DNA of 64,000 bases from Alphaproteobacteria bacterium. Its GTDB lineage: Bacteria; Pseudomonadota; Alphaproteobacteria; Rhizobiales; Rhizobiaceae. The notes beneath the pieces are model-generated. The model saw nothing but the letters and a program-made list of their open reading frames with translations. It was not told the DNA's origin and searched no databases. Positions 36,737-46,600 of this stretch are shown one piece after another. The stretch spans positions 186,001 to 250,000 of the forward strand of contig JANSYK010000002.1 of the NCBI GenBank assembly GCA_024742485.1, in the 5' to 3' direction. Both the position numbers and the translations under genes were made by a program. How positions within the stretch are numbered: the first letter of the stretch is position 1; every line of letters starts with the position of its first letter.

Positions 36737-37026
36737 TGAGCGAGACTGCGGCAGAGCCCGTTACCCGGCAGCTCGACATCATCAACAAGCGTGGGCTGCA
36801 TGCCCGCGCATCGGCCAAATTCGTTCAGCTTGCAGCGAGTTTCGATGCTGAAATCACCGTGTCCAAGGATGGGTCTTCGGTCGGCGGCACTTCGATCATG
36901 GGCCTGATGATGCTGGCTGCCAGCCCAGGTTGTTGCATAATGGTCTCGGCAACCGGTCCACAGGCCGCAGAGGCGCTCAATGCCCTTGACGCGCTGGTCG
37001 CTGGCCGCTTTGGCGAAGATAACTGA
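36736..37026 (+). CDS. Phosphocarrier protein HPr (NPr-like)
   Basis: The 96-residue protein has the EI phosphorylation site H22 in KRGLHARASAKFV and a serine at about position 53 (GGTSIMGLMMLAAS) where HprK would act. Together with HprK and EIIA it forms a phosphorelay without a sugar-specific EIIBC in this window; the EI (PtsP) and PtsN proteins expected of a nitrogen-type PTS are elsewhere. The ATG at 36736 is preceded by an in-frame TTG which I do not use. Confidence 0.94.
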   Translation: MSETAAEPVTRQLDIINKRGLHARASAKFVQLAASFDAEITVSKDGSSVGGTSIMGLMMLAASPGCCIMVSATGPQAAEALNALDALVAGRFGEDN

Positions 37027-37062
37027 TCGCCGCTGGATCGGCCCGACAGCCCCTGCGGAGCA

Positions 37063-37088
37063 ATCACATAAAGACTTCCTTATATGAT
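37063..37088. promoter_or_regulatory. 26-bp dyad upstream of ahcY, candidate methionine-cycle operator
   Basis: ATCACATAAAGA (37063-37074), a two-base centre, and TCCTTATATGAT (37077-37088) form a dyad in which 10 of 12 arm positions pair. It lies 80 bp before the ahcY start, where a promoter or operator is expected. Proteobacterial ahcY genes can be controlled by the ArsR-family SAH-responsive repressor SahR; linking this dyad to SahR is inference. Confidence 0.5.
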
Positions 37089-37168
37089 GTTGCCCTTTGT
37101 TCGATTGCCTGCTAAACGCGGCTACTTGAACAAGGATGGCTGCTGTTGAGCGCCGATCGGAGAATATG

Positions 37169-38569
37169 ATGAGCACTGAAAAAGACTATATCGTCGCTGA
37201 CATCGGTCTTGCGGATTTTGGTCGTACGGAAATCGAAATCGCCGAAACGGAAATGCCCGGCCTGATGGCCTGCCGGGAAGAATATGGCGCATCGAAGCCC
37301 CTGAAGGGCGCGCGTATCTCCGGATCGCTGCACATGACCATTCAGACGGCTGTGCTGATTGAAACCTTGCAGGCATTGGGCGCCGAGGTCCGCTGGGCGT
37401 CCTGCAACATTTTCTCCACCCAGGATCACGCCGCCGCCGCGATCGCTGCCACCGGAACCCCGGTCTATGCGGTCAAGGGTGAAACGCTGGAGGAATACTG
37501 GACCTACACGGATCAGATTTTCCAATGGTCCGACGGTGGAACCTCCAACATGATCCTCGATGATGGCGGCGACGCCACAATGTACATTTTGATCGGCGCG
37601 CGCGCGGAGGCTGGCGAGGATGTGCTCAGCAATCCGACATCCGAGGAGGAAGAGGTCCTTTTTGCCCAGATCGCAAAACGCTTGAAAGCGACGCCGGGCT
37701 TTTTCACGGCACAGCGTGATGCGATCAAGGGTGTGACGGAAGAAACAACCACCGGTGTGAACCGGCTCTACCAGCTTCAGCAAAAGGGCCAGCTCCCGTT
37801 CCCCGCCATCAACGTCAATGATTCGGTCACCAAGTCGAAATTCGACAACAAATATGGCTGCCGCGAATCACTGGTCGACGGCATTCGCCGTGCAACGGAT
37901 GTCATGATGGCCGGCAAGGTTGCCGTTGTGTGCGGCTATGGCGATGTCGGCAAGGGCTCGGCGGCGTCCCTCAGAGGTGCCGGTGCCCGGGTCAAGATCA
38001 CCGAGATCGATCCCATTTGCGCGTTGCAGGCGGCGATGGATGGTTTCGAGGTGGTGCAGCTTGAAGACGTCACGGCCACCGCGGACATCTTCATCACTAC
38101 GACCGGCAACAAGGATGTCATTCGCATCGAGCACATGCGTGACATGAAGGACATGGCGATCGTTGGCAATATCGGCCATTTCGACAATGAGATTCAAATC
38201 CAGGCCCTGCGCAACATGAAATGGAACAACGTCAAACCGCAAGTTGACATGATCGAGTTCCCCGGTGGAAAGCGCATGATCCTTCTGTCGGAAGGTCGCC
38301 TTCTGAATCTCGGCAATGCCACTGGCCATCCGTCATTCGTCATGTCGGCATCCTTCGCCAATCAGGTGCTGGCGCAGATCGAACTTTTCCTCAAGGGTGA
38401 CGAATATGGCAAGGAAGTCTATGTCCTGCCGAAACACCTGGACGAGAAGGTTGCAAGGTTGCATCTGGACAAGTTGGGCGCCCGTTTGAGCGAGCTTTCC
38501 AAGGAACAGGCAGACTATATTGGTGTTGATTCCCAAGGACCGTTCAAGCCGGAACACTACAGGTACTGA
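37169..38569 (+). CDS. ahcY: S-adenosylhomocysteine hydrolase (adenosylhomocysteinase)
   Basis: AhcY splits S-adenosylhomocysteine into adenosine and homocysteine, relieving product inhibition of methyltransferases. The 466-residue protein has the substrate loop [16 protein letters not shown], the NAD fold [40 protein letters not shown] and ends KPEHYRY, the conserved C-terminal Lys-Tyr. ATG 37169 gives the usual N-terminus [19 protein letters not shown]; a frame from 37136 and an ATG at 37166 are alternatives. A strong terminator follows it at 38599. Confidence 0.97.
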   Translation: MSTEKDYIVADIGLADFGRTEIEIAETEMPGLMACREEYGASKPLKGARISGSLHMTIQTAVLIETLQALGAEVRWASCNIFSTQDHAAAAIAATGTPVYAVKGETLEEYWTYTDQIFQWSDGGTSNMILDDGGDATMYILIGARAEAGEDVLSNPTSEEEEVLFAQIAKRLKATPGFFTAQRDAIKGVTEETTTGVNRLYQLQQKGQLPFPAINVNDSVTKSKFDNKYGCRESLVDGIRRATDVMMAGKVAVVCGYGDVGKGSAASLRGAGARVKITEIDPICALQAAMDGFEVVQLEDVTATADIFITTTGNKDVIRIEHMRDMKDMAIVGNIGHFDNEIQIQALRNMKWNNVKPQVDMIEFPGGKRMILLSEGRLLNLGNATGHPSFVMSASFANQVLAQIELFLKGDEYGKEVYVLPKHLDEKVARLHLDKLGARLSELSKEQADYIGVDSQGPFKPEHYRY

Positions 38570-38598
38570 TTTTCCAACTTATACCCACAACATATAGT

Positions 38599-38635
38599 GG
38601 CTGCGCCCTTGACATTGGGCGCAGCCTCTTTTTTT
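38599..38635 (+). terminator. Rho-independent terminator after ahcY
   Basis: GGCTGCGCCC (38599-38608), an eight-base loop and GGGCGCAGCC (38617-38626) form a perfect 10-bp GC-rich stem followed by TCTTTTTTT. It is 29 bp past the ahcY stop and is the clearest terminator in the window. Confidence 0.95.
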
Positions 38636-38722
38636 GCCCGCCGCGCCTTCACCATGATTCGCGAACAAGTTATTATAAAGACACAATGATTCGCGTACCC
38701 GCCGGATACAAGGACGGGACGT

Positions 38723-41326
38723 ATGCAGGGCTGTCTTGTCAATGATGCGGCAAAAAAGGAACAAGGCATGCCGGGGACACAGGTCTCTCGAGCGATTAGA
38801 TCAATCCAGGCGACGGGCGGCAAATCGTCGACTGGCCTGACCGAGCGGTTCAGATCGGGATGGTGGCGCACCACGCTCCTCGCGACCACCGCATTGTTGG
38901 GCAATGGCGCCCATGCCTGGTCCCAGGAGAGTGCCTCCCGTGCCCTGTTGGTGCCGGATGACGGTCTGTTTGCCAATTCATTTGAAGTCGTCAATTTTGC
39001 CCTCGTTATCGGGGCGGTGTCCGCAGCGATGATTTCGGCCATCTGGCTGATCCGGGAGCGCGGCAAGATATCCGATGAAAACACCGGCCTGCGCGCCGAT
39101 TTGAGCCAGGCCCACACCGACATTTCCAGGTACGAATCCCTGATCATCGAAAATGATCGTCTTTACGTGATCTGGGACGGTCAATCGCCGGTCCAGTATC
39201 TCGGCAGTCTGCCGGCCCATACCGGCGCGCCGCGGCCCGGTCCGGATTTTCTGGCCTTCGGTCGCTGGCTGGATGCAGCGTCGGCGGCCCGAATCGAACA
39301 TGCGGTCGATTCGCTGCGAACCGATGCCAACAGCTTCGACATTGTTGTCGAGACTCAGCGGGGGCATCTCGCCGAAGCCCAGGGTCGGACATCCGGAGGG
39401 CGCGCATTTGTCAGATTTGCACCGCTGGAGAATGTCCGTGCCGAGCTTGCCGGACTGAAAACCGAGCGAGACCGGCTGGTGGCCGCCATGGAAACCCTCC
39501 AATCCCTGCTCGATGCCGTCGATATGCCGGTATGGCTGCGTGACAATGAGGATCGCATGACCTGGGTCAACCAGGCCTATGTCCACGCGGTCGAGGCGGT
39601 GGATGGCGCCGACGCCATCAACCGGAACCTTGAACTGCTTGGAACCCAGTCACGCCAGAAGATCACGGCGGAGCGCACACTGGACCGGCCCTTTATCGAC
39701 AAATTGTCAACGGTCGTGCGTGGAAACAGAGCCTTTTTCGATGTCACCGATGCCAGCAGTGCCTCCGGCTCTGCGGGCCTGGCCTGTGACATCACCGAGA
39801 TCGAGGCTGTTCGTGAAGAACTGAAACGCACGATCGACAGCCATGCCGAAACGCTGGATCACCTTGCCACGCCGGTGGCGATATTCGATGCCGAACAGCG
39901 CTTGCAGTTTTACAATCACGCTTTCCAGTCCCTGTGGGAACTCGATACGCCGTTTCTTGATGGTCATCCCGAACATGGCGAGTTTCTGGAGCGCCTTCGT
40001 GTCGATGGAAAACTGCCGGAGCCGCCATCCTGGCATGACTGGAAAGACGATGTTCTCTCGGTTTATCACTCCGTTGATCCGCAACCGCATCTGTGGCACC
40101 TGCCTGACGGCCAGACCCTCAATGTTTTCGCCAATATTCATCCGCGCGGTGGCGTAACCTGGGTATTTGAGAACCTGACGGAAAAATATGACCTTGAAAG
40201 CCGCTACAACACGCTGCTCAAGGTTCAGGGCGAAACGATCGACTATCTGTCCGAAGGCGTCTGCGTGTTTGGCGCTGACGGTAAACTGAGGCTGTCAAAC
40301 CCGGCCTTTCGCGCATTGTGGGCGGTTCCGGAAAAATCGGCCATTGCCGGCGTGCACATCAATCAGATTGCGGAAATCTGCAAACCCTCCTTTGACGGGC
40401 CGGACGGATGGGCGCATTTCGCATCGATCATTACCGGCTATGACGAGGAGCGCCGGACCCATGAAGGTCGGCTGGAACTGCAAAGTGGCCTGGTGCTGGA
40501 CTATGCCATCGTACCCCTCCCCAACGCGCTGATGATGCTGACCTTCGTCAATGTCACGGATAGCGCGAAGGTCGAGCGGGCATTGACCGAAAAGAATGAC
40601 GCGCTGCAAAGGGCCGATGCGCTCAAGAACGACTTCGTCAAACATGTGTCCTATGAGTTGCGGTCGCCACTGACGAATATTATCGGTTTCACGGATCTGC
40701 TGAAAACACCTCAGATCGGTGATCTGAACGAACAGCAGGCCGATTATGTCGACCATATTTCGACCTCGTCGTCGCTGCTGTTGACCATCGTCAATGATAT
40801 TCTCGATCTCACCACGGTCGATGCCGGGATCATGCAGCTTGACATGGAACAGATCGATGTGCCGCAACTGATTGACGAAGTTGCCGGACTGATTGACGGA
40901 AGGTTGAAGGAAAATCATCTTTCGCTGGAAGTCGACTTGCCGGACGACATCGGATTTATGGTGGCCGACCAGCAGCGTCTGAAACAGATCCTCTTCAAGC
41001 TGCTCTCCAACGCCGCCAACTACGCGCCGGAACAAACATCGGTGAAACTGGCCTGCAGGCGCGAAAATGACGATGTTGTTTTTTCCGTGTCGGACAATGG
41101 TCCGGGCATTCCGCCGGACGTTCTTGAGACGGTTTTCGAGCGTTTCCAGACACACAGCGCGGCGGGGCGTCGCAGCAGTGGTGCCGGTCTTGGACTTTCC
41201 ATTGTCGACAGTTTCGTCACCCTGCACAATGGCACCGTCGAAGTCACCAGCAATGAGGGCGAGGGTACCACCGTCATTTGTCGCCTCCCGGCAAGTCCCG
41301 TAATACCGTCACAGGCCGCAGAGTAA
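38723..41326 (+). CDS. divL: DivL-type PAS sensor kinase homologue with Tyr in place of the H-box His
   Basis: The 867-residue protein has an N-terminal membrane region (a TTLLATTALLG segment near 51-61 and a span VVNFALVIGAVSAAMISAIWL near 88-108), PAS-like regions between about 140 and 600, and a kinase module: H-box FVKHVSYELRSPLTNI, N box KLLSNAANYAPEQ, G boxes SDNGPGIP and GAGLGLSIV. The residue that should be the phosphorylated His is Tyr644 (codon TAT at 40652). Caulobacter DivL, a cell-cycle regulator acting with CckA and DivK, has the same substitution, which leads me to this name. The start could also be ATG 38768, which has an equally good AAGGA. Confidence 0.82.
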   Translation: MQGCLVNDAAKKEQGMPGTQVSRAIRSIQATGGKSSTGLTERFRSGWWRTTLLATTALLGNGAHAWSQESASRALLVPDDGLFANSFEVVNFALVIGAVSAAMISAIWLIRERGKISDENTGLRADLSQAHTDISRYESLIIENDRLYVIWDGQSPVQYLGSLPAHTGAPRPGPDFLAFGRWLDAASAARIEHAVDSLRTDANSFDIVVETQRGHLAEAQGRTSGGRAFVRFAPLENVRAELAGLKTERDRLVAAMETLQSLLDAVDMPVWLRDNEDRMTWVNQAYVHAVEAVDGADAINRNLELLGTQSRQKITAERTLDRPFIDKLSTVVRGNRAFFDVTDASSASGSAGLACDITEIEAVREELKRTIDSHAETLDHLATPVAIFDAEQRLQFYNHAFQSLWELDTPFLDGHPEHGEFLERLRVDGKLPEPPSWHDWKDDVLSVYHSVDPQPHLWHLPDGQTLNVFANIHPRGGVTWVFENLTEKYDLESRYNTLLKVQGETIDYLSEGVCVFGADGKLRLSNPAFRALWAVPEKSAIAGVHINQIAEICKPSFDGPDGWAHFASIITGYDEERRTHEGRLELQSGLVLDYAIVPLPNALMMLTFVNVTDSAKVERALTEKNDALQRADALKNDFVKHVSYELRSPLTNIIGFTDLLKTPQIGDLNEQQADYVDHISTSSSLLLTIVNDILDLTTVDAGIMQLDMEQIDVPQLIDEVAGLIDGRLKENHLSLEVDLPDDIGFMVADQQRLKQILFKLLSNAANYAPEQTSVKLACRRENDDVVFSVSDNGPGIPPDVLETVFERFQTHSAAGRRSSGAGLGLSIVDSFVTLHNGTVEVTSNEGEGTTVICRLPASPVIPSQAAE

Positions 41327-41332
41327 TCCATC

Positions 41333-42853
41333 GTGGCTGTATTGCCGCGCGATATTTTTCTTGCCGACGAAGATGCAACGATCCGGCTGGGACAGGATCT
41401 GGCTCTGGCCATTCGGCCCGGTGACTGTCTGGCACTTCATGGAGATCTCGGCGCTGGTAAATCCACCCTCGCACGGGCGCTTATCAGATGTGTGGCCGAT
41501 GATTCGGCTCTCGACGTTCCAAGTCCGACATTCACGCTGGTCCAGACATATGACTTGCGGCTCACATTGTCGCATTTCGATCTCTACCGGATTGCAGATC
41601 CTCAGGAATTGTCCGAACTCGGATTGGATGAGGCCCTGGCCGATGGGGCGGTGCTCATGGAGTGGCCCGAACATGCCGGTGACGAAGTCCCTTCGGATGC
41701 CGTCCACATCAGCATCGGCGAAGAAGCGGATGGCCGGCGTGTTGAGATCGAAGGTCCTTCCGAGGCTCTGGAGCGCATTGCACGCAGCTTTCGCATCAGA
41801 ACATTTCTTGACGGCGCCGGTCGGCGCAATGCTCAGCGCCGGTTTCTGCTGGGCGATGCATCGGCCCGCATTTACGAGACCATTCTGTCATCCGGCCGAA
41901 AGCCGGAGCTTCTGATGAACGCACCCCGGCGTGAAATCGGACCTGTTCTGCGCGATGGCAAACGGTATGCCCAGATCGCGCATACGGCCGAGGATATTGC
42001 GCCATTTATCGCCATTGACCACTTGCTCGACAAAATGGGATTTCGTGTGCCCGCCGTCTTGGCACACGATCTGAAAGATGGTCTGGCGCTGATCGAGCAT
42101 CTGGGCGAAGACCGCATTCTCGACGACAAGGATCACCCGATTACCGATCGATGGGAGACCGCGATCGATTGTCTGGTCGCGCTGCACCGGCAGGATATTC
42201 CAGCCACCGTTCCGGTGCCCGACGGAGGGTTCCACACGATTCCGCCCTTTGATGCTGATGCGATGATGGTTGAGGCGGAGCTCTTCTTGGATTGGTACAT
42301 TCCTTTTGTTCGTGGTTCCGCCGCCACGCCCGTTGAGCGGGCATCGTTCGAAACCACCTGGAATGATCTTATCGAAACCGTCGCCAAGGCTGAGGCTGGA
42401 TTGGTTCTGCGAGACTTCCATTCGCCGAATATCGTGTGGCAGAACCACGAGACCGGAGTTCGAAAAATAGGCCTTATCGATTTTCAGGACGCCATGATCG
42501 GACCGCTCGCCTATGATGTCGCGTCACTGGTCCACGACGCCAGGGTCACCATCCGACCCGACTTTGCAGATCATTTGGTCAGGCGCTATGAATCGGCGCG
42601 CAGCGGCCTCGATGAAAACTTCGATCCGGAGCGCTTCCGTAGTGCATTGGCCATTATGCAGGCCCAGCGGGCTACCAAGATTCTCGGAATTTTCATTCGC
42701 TTGCGGGATCGGGACGGAAAGCCAGGCTATCTGCGGCACCTGCCGCGCATGGAATCCTATTTGCGCCAGGCATTGAAACACCCGGTGCTGCATCCCTTGC
42801 AGGAATGCTACACAAAGGTTGGAATCACGCTGAACGAATCAGAACGCAGTTAG
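41333..42853 (+). CDS. tsaE: Fusion of TsaE (tRNA t6A ATPase) and AmgK-like sugar kinase
   Basis: Residues 1 to about 150 form TsaE, the ATPase needed for threonylcarbamoyl-A37 on tRNA, with Walker A GDLGAGKS at 37-44 and SPTFTLVQTYD. Residues about 165-506 form an aminoglycoside-phosphotransferase-type kinase with LVLRDFHSPNIVW and LIDFQDAMIGP, resembling the anomeric MurNAc/GlcNAc kinase AmgK. The start is GTG 41333, seven bases after divL. The following gene is a MurU-like nucleotidyltransferase, AmgK's usual partner in making UDP-MurNAc from recycled cell wall, which supports the kinase assignment. Confidence 0.9.
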   Translation: MAVLPRDIFLADEDATIRLGQDLALAIRPGDCLALHGDLGAGKSTLARALIRCVADDSALDVPSPTFTLVQTYDLRLTLSHFDLYRIADPQELSELGLDEALADGAVLMEWPEHAGDEVPSDAVHISIGEEADGRRVEIEGPSEALERIARSFRIRTFLDGAGRRNAQRRFLLGDASARIYETILSSGRKPELLMNAPRREIGPVLRDGKRYAQIAHTAEDIAPFIAIDHLLDKMGFRVPAVLAHDLKDGLALIEHLGEDRILDDKDHPITDRWETAIDCLVALHRQDIPATVPVPDGGFHTIPPFDADAMMVEAELFLDWYIPFVRGSAATPVERASFETTWNDLIETVAKAEAGLVLRDFHSPNIVWQNHETGVRKIGLIDFQDAMIGPLAYDVASLVHDARVTIRPDFADHLVRRYESARSGLDENFDPERFRSALAIMQAQRATKILGIFIRLRDRDGKPGYLRHLPRMESYLRQALKHPVLHPLQECYTKVGITLNESERS

Positions 42854-42863
42854 GGGCCAACCG

Positions 42864-43625
42864 ATGAGCACCAAGCCTGATACGGCCATGATCCTTGCAG
42901 CCGGATTGGGCATGAGAATGCGTCCGCTCACCGACCGAATGCCCAAGCCGATGGTACCGGTGGGCGGCAAACCGATGATCGACTATGCCCTGGACAGTCT
43001 CCACACCGCGGGCATTGGCAGGGTGGTGGTCAATGTTCACCATATGGCTGACAAGGTTATCGACCATCTGGCACGCCGGTCGGAGCCCGAAACGGTCATC
43101 TCTGATGAAACGAACAGGCTTCTTGATTCCGGCGGCGGGATCGTCAAAGCCCTGCCTCTGCTCGGGGAAAAGCCCTTCTTCATTCTCAATGCCGATACAT
43201 TCTGGTGCGAGCAGGAGGCCACCCATCGCAGCAATCTGAGCGCGCTTGCTGCCGCCTGGAATCCTCAGACGATGGATATTCTGATCATGACGACCGCATT
43301 CGATCAGATCGTCGGCTATGACGGGAACGGTGATTTTCTGTCCGATGAAACAGGACGCCTCCGGCGCTTCGACCAGGGCACAAAACCGCCGCTGGTCTAT
43401 CCGGGTGTCGCAATTCTTCATCCGGCAATCTTCGACGATGCTCCCGAAGGCCCGTTTTCACTCAATGCCTGTTTTGATCGTGCTATTGCCCGGAAACGGC
43501 TGCATGGCATACCGGCAAGCGGGCTCTGGCTGACCGTCGGCACGCCGGAGGCAATCGACGAAGCCGAAGCGGCCATGCATTCCGGCGGGCTGGATGCGCG
43601 TACCGGAACGGACGCTGTCCCATGA
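42864..43625 (+). CDS. Nucleotidyltransferase, MurU-like (MurNAc-1-phosphate uridylyltransferase)
   Basis: The 253-residue protein starts with the nucleotidyltransferase signature ILAAGLGMRMRPLTDRMPKPMVPVGGKPM and contains FFILNADTFWCEQ, with the metal-binding Asp. MurU converts MurNAc-1-phosphate plus UTP into UDP-MurNAc, bypassing de novo synthesis and fosfomycin-sensitive MurA. The assignment rests on family and on following the AmgK-like kinase by 10 bp; a mannose- or glucose-1-phosphate substrate cannot be excluded. Its stop overlaps addB by four bases. Confidence 0.85.
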   Translation: MSTKPDTAMILAAGLGMRMRPLTDRMPKPMVPVGGKPMIDYALDSLHTAGIGRVVVNVHHMADKVIDHLARRSEPETVISDETNRLLDSGGGIVKALPLLGEKPFFILNADTFWCEQEATHRSNLSALAAAWNPQTMDILIMTTAFDQIVGYDGNGDFLSDETGRLRRFDQGTKPPLVYPGVAILHPAIFDDAPEGPFSLNACFDRAIARKRLHGIPASGLWLTVGTPEAIDEAEAAMHSGGLDARTGTDAVP

Positions 43626-46600
43626 CCACGCCACGGCTTTTTGCCATCCCGTCCGGTGTTCCGTTTTTGCATCGGCTGGCGCAAGCCCTTTGCGACGGCA
43701 ACCTGATCGAGGGTTTCGAGTACCGGCCGGACGATCCGCTGGCGCTTTCGACCGCAACAATTTATGTGCCGACGCGGCGTGCTGCCCGTGCCCTGCGGTC
43801 TGAATTCGTTGATCTCCTGCAACGCGAGAGCGCCGTTCTGCCGACCATCCACACGCTTGGCGACAGTGATGAGGATTCGGGTTTTTTCGACGAGGAACGG
43901 CCTGTCCTTCTCGATTTGCCGCCGCCTGTGGGATCGTCTGAACAATTGCTGGAACTGGCCCAACTTATCTCGATTTGGAAACGGAACCTGCCGAGGAGCG
44001 TCTCGGAATTCCATGGAGAAAACCGGTTGATCGCACCCGCCAGTCCTGCCGATGCCGTCTGGCTGGCACGGAGCCTGGCAACATTGCTTGAAGCGATGGA
44101 AACCGAGGAGCGCTCCTGGTCAGAGCTCGATGGGCTGGCCGCCGCCGACTACGCTCAGTGGTGGCAGCTGACACTGGAGTTTTTGAAAATCGCAGGTGAA
44201 TTCTGGCCGGCGCGCCTGGGGGAGCTGGGCTGCACGAGTCAGGCATACCATCGGAACGCGGTGCTGCGGGCTGAAGTGTTGCGCTTGAAATCGGCGCCAC
44301 TGGACGGCCCGGTTATCATTGCCGGATCAACCGGTTCAATACCGGCAACCGCCGAATTGATGGTCACGGTGGCGGAACTCGAGCAAGGTGCGGTTGTGCT
44401 GCCGGGCCTCGACCATCAGCTGCAGGATTCGGCTTGGAACCTGATCGGCGGCCATCCCGAGGCCGAACTTTTTGATCCGGCAATCTGCACCCATCCCCAA
44501 TTCGGTTTTTACACATTGTTGCGCAAATTCGGCGCCGCACGCGCCGATGTGACAATGCTCTCAACGCCGGAACCCGATCTGGAAAAGCGCAATCAGGTGA
44601 TATCAAAGGCTCTGATGCCGGCGGAAGCGACGGCGCAATGGGTGCAGCCGGACCTCCTGATCAAAGACATCACGGATGCCTTTGACGGAGTGGAACTGAT
44701 CGAGGCCGCGGGTGAAAGGGAAGAGGCGTTGGCCATCGCCATCGCCATGCGCCTTGCGGCCGAGCCGACAGGACCGGAACCGGCAAACCAGCCCCATGTT
44801 GCGCTGGTGACACCGGACCGCAACCTGGCCCGCCGGGTAGCCTGTGAATTGCAGCGTTTCGGGATCGCCGCGGACGATTCGGGTGGAACGCAGCTCTCCC
44901 TGACACCTCAGGGAACACTTCTGCAACTGTCCTTGCAGGCAGCCTTTGGCAACCAAAGCGCTGTTGCACTGGTAGCATTGATGAAACATCCGCTGGTTCG
45001 TTTTGGCTTCGATGCCGCAACCATGCGACGCGCGGCCCGCGTGATCGAACGTGTGGCGCTCCGCGGCGGAACGGGTGAAGTGTCCATTGGCGCCTTGTCG
45101 CAGCTCTTTGACCGGCGCCTTGCCGAGCGCCTTGCCGAGAAGCGCCATCAACCGCACTGGCAAAACCGCTTGGCGGAGGCCGATTTCGGGCTGGCCCGTA
45201 CATTGGCGGCCCGGATCGATGCAGCTTTCCAGCCGCTCCTGGAACCGGTAACCGGGATTGAAGCCGAAAGCCGACACTGGGCAGAGTGGAGCGCCCATCT
45301 GATCGAGACCGCCGCCCTGGATGAACAGGGTTCCCTTTCGGCGTTGTGGGACAATGAGGCCGGTCAAAATCTGGCGAACCTGCTGGGCGCGGTCATGGAA
45401 AACCGGTCGGGCTTTTCCTGCGGTCGGGCGGAATGGGCGGATATGGTTCCGGCGCTGATGGCGGGCGACATGGTCAAGCCGCGCGCTGGCGGCCATCCGA
45501 ACATATCGATCTGGGGAACGCTCGAAGCCCGGCTGCAGCACGTCGACACGATGATACTGGCGGGGCTAAACGAAGGCACATGGCCAGCCGCCGCCGCCAG
45601 TGACCCGTTCCTGTCGCGCGCCATGAAGGCGATGATCGGTCTGGATCCACCGGAGCGCCGAATCGGATTGGCGGCCCATGATTTCCAGATGGGACTGGGT
45701 ACACGGCACGTGATTTTGAGCCGTTCGGCCCGGTCACAAAACGCCCCAACGGTGGCGTCACGCTGGTTGCAACGGCTGATGGCCGTGATCGGCAAGGCAG
45801 AAACCGACCGGCTGCGTGCTCGAGGCAATCGATATGTCGAATGGGCAGCGGCGCTCGACACGGCGGAAGACCGCCCCATGGCAAGCCGCCCCGCGCCGAC
45901 GCCCCCAACCGACCTGCAGCCGAAAAGATATTCCTTTTCGGAAGTCAAGACATTGCGGCGTGACCCCTACGCCATTTATGCCAGGCGCATATTGCGCCTC
46001 GACCCACCGGAGCCGCTGATTGCCGACCCAGGTCCGGCCGAACGTGGGACGCTCTATCACCGCATTCTCGAATGCTTTACCCGCGGAACATCGGTTGTGG
46101 GTGGCGACAGCCGTGACGCGCTTCTGGCGATCGCTGATCGGGAATTCGCTGCTGCAAATATCCCCGACCATGTCAGCCTCATTTGGCGTTACCAGTTCTC
46201 CGGCCTCGTTGACGCCTTTGTCGATTGGGAGCGTGCACGGGACCCGGACATCGCAACGCGTTACATGGAACGGCGCGCACGGCTGGTTCTGCCGGATGCC
46301 GGCATCGATGTGACGGGCATCGCCGATCGGATTGACATCCGCCACGACGGAACGGCGGAAATTCTCGACTACAAGACCGGGACGTCGCCAAGCCGCCGGG
46401 TGGCCTGGACACTGCTCGATCCGCAACTGCCCCTGGAAGCGGCCGCTTTGCGCGCCGGGGCCTTCGAAGGCGTTGATCCGGTGGAACCATCAAGTCTCGC
46501 CTATGTGAGATTGCGGCCCGGCGCCAGTTTGAAGGTCGACCGGATCGAGGGCCGGATCAAGGATGCGGACCGTGACAAGTCTCCGTCCGACCTGGCGCAG

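Noticed and set aside
38723-41326. Calling this gene an ordinary PAS histidine kinase
   Set aside because: The conserved His of the H-box is Tyr, and the neighbours ahcY and tsaE match the DivL context, so the DivL-type call is preferred.
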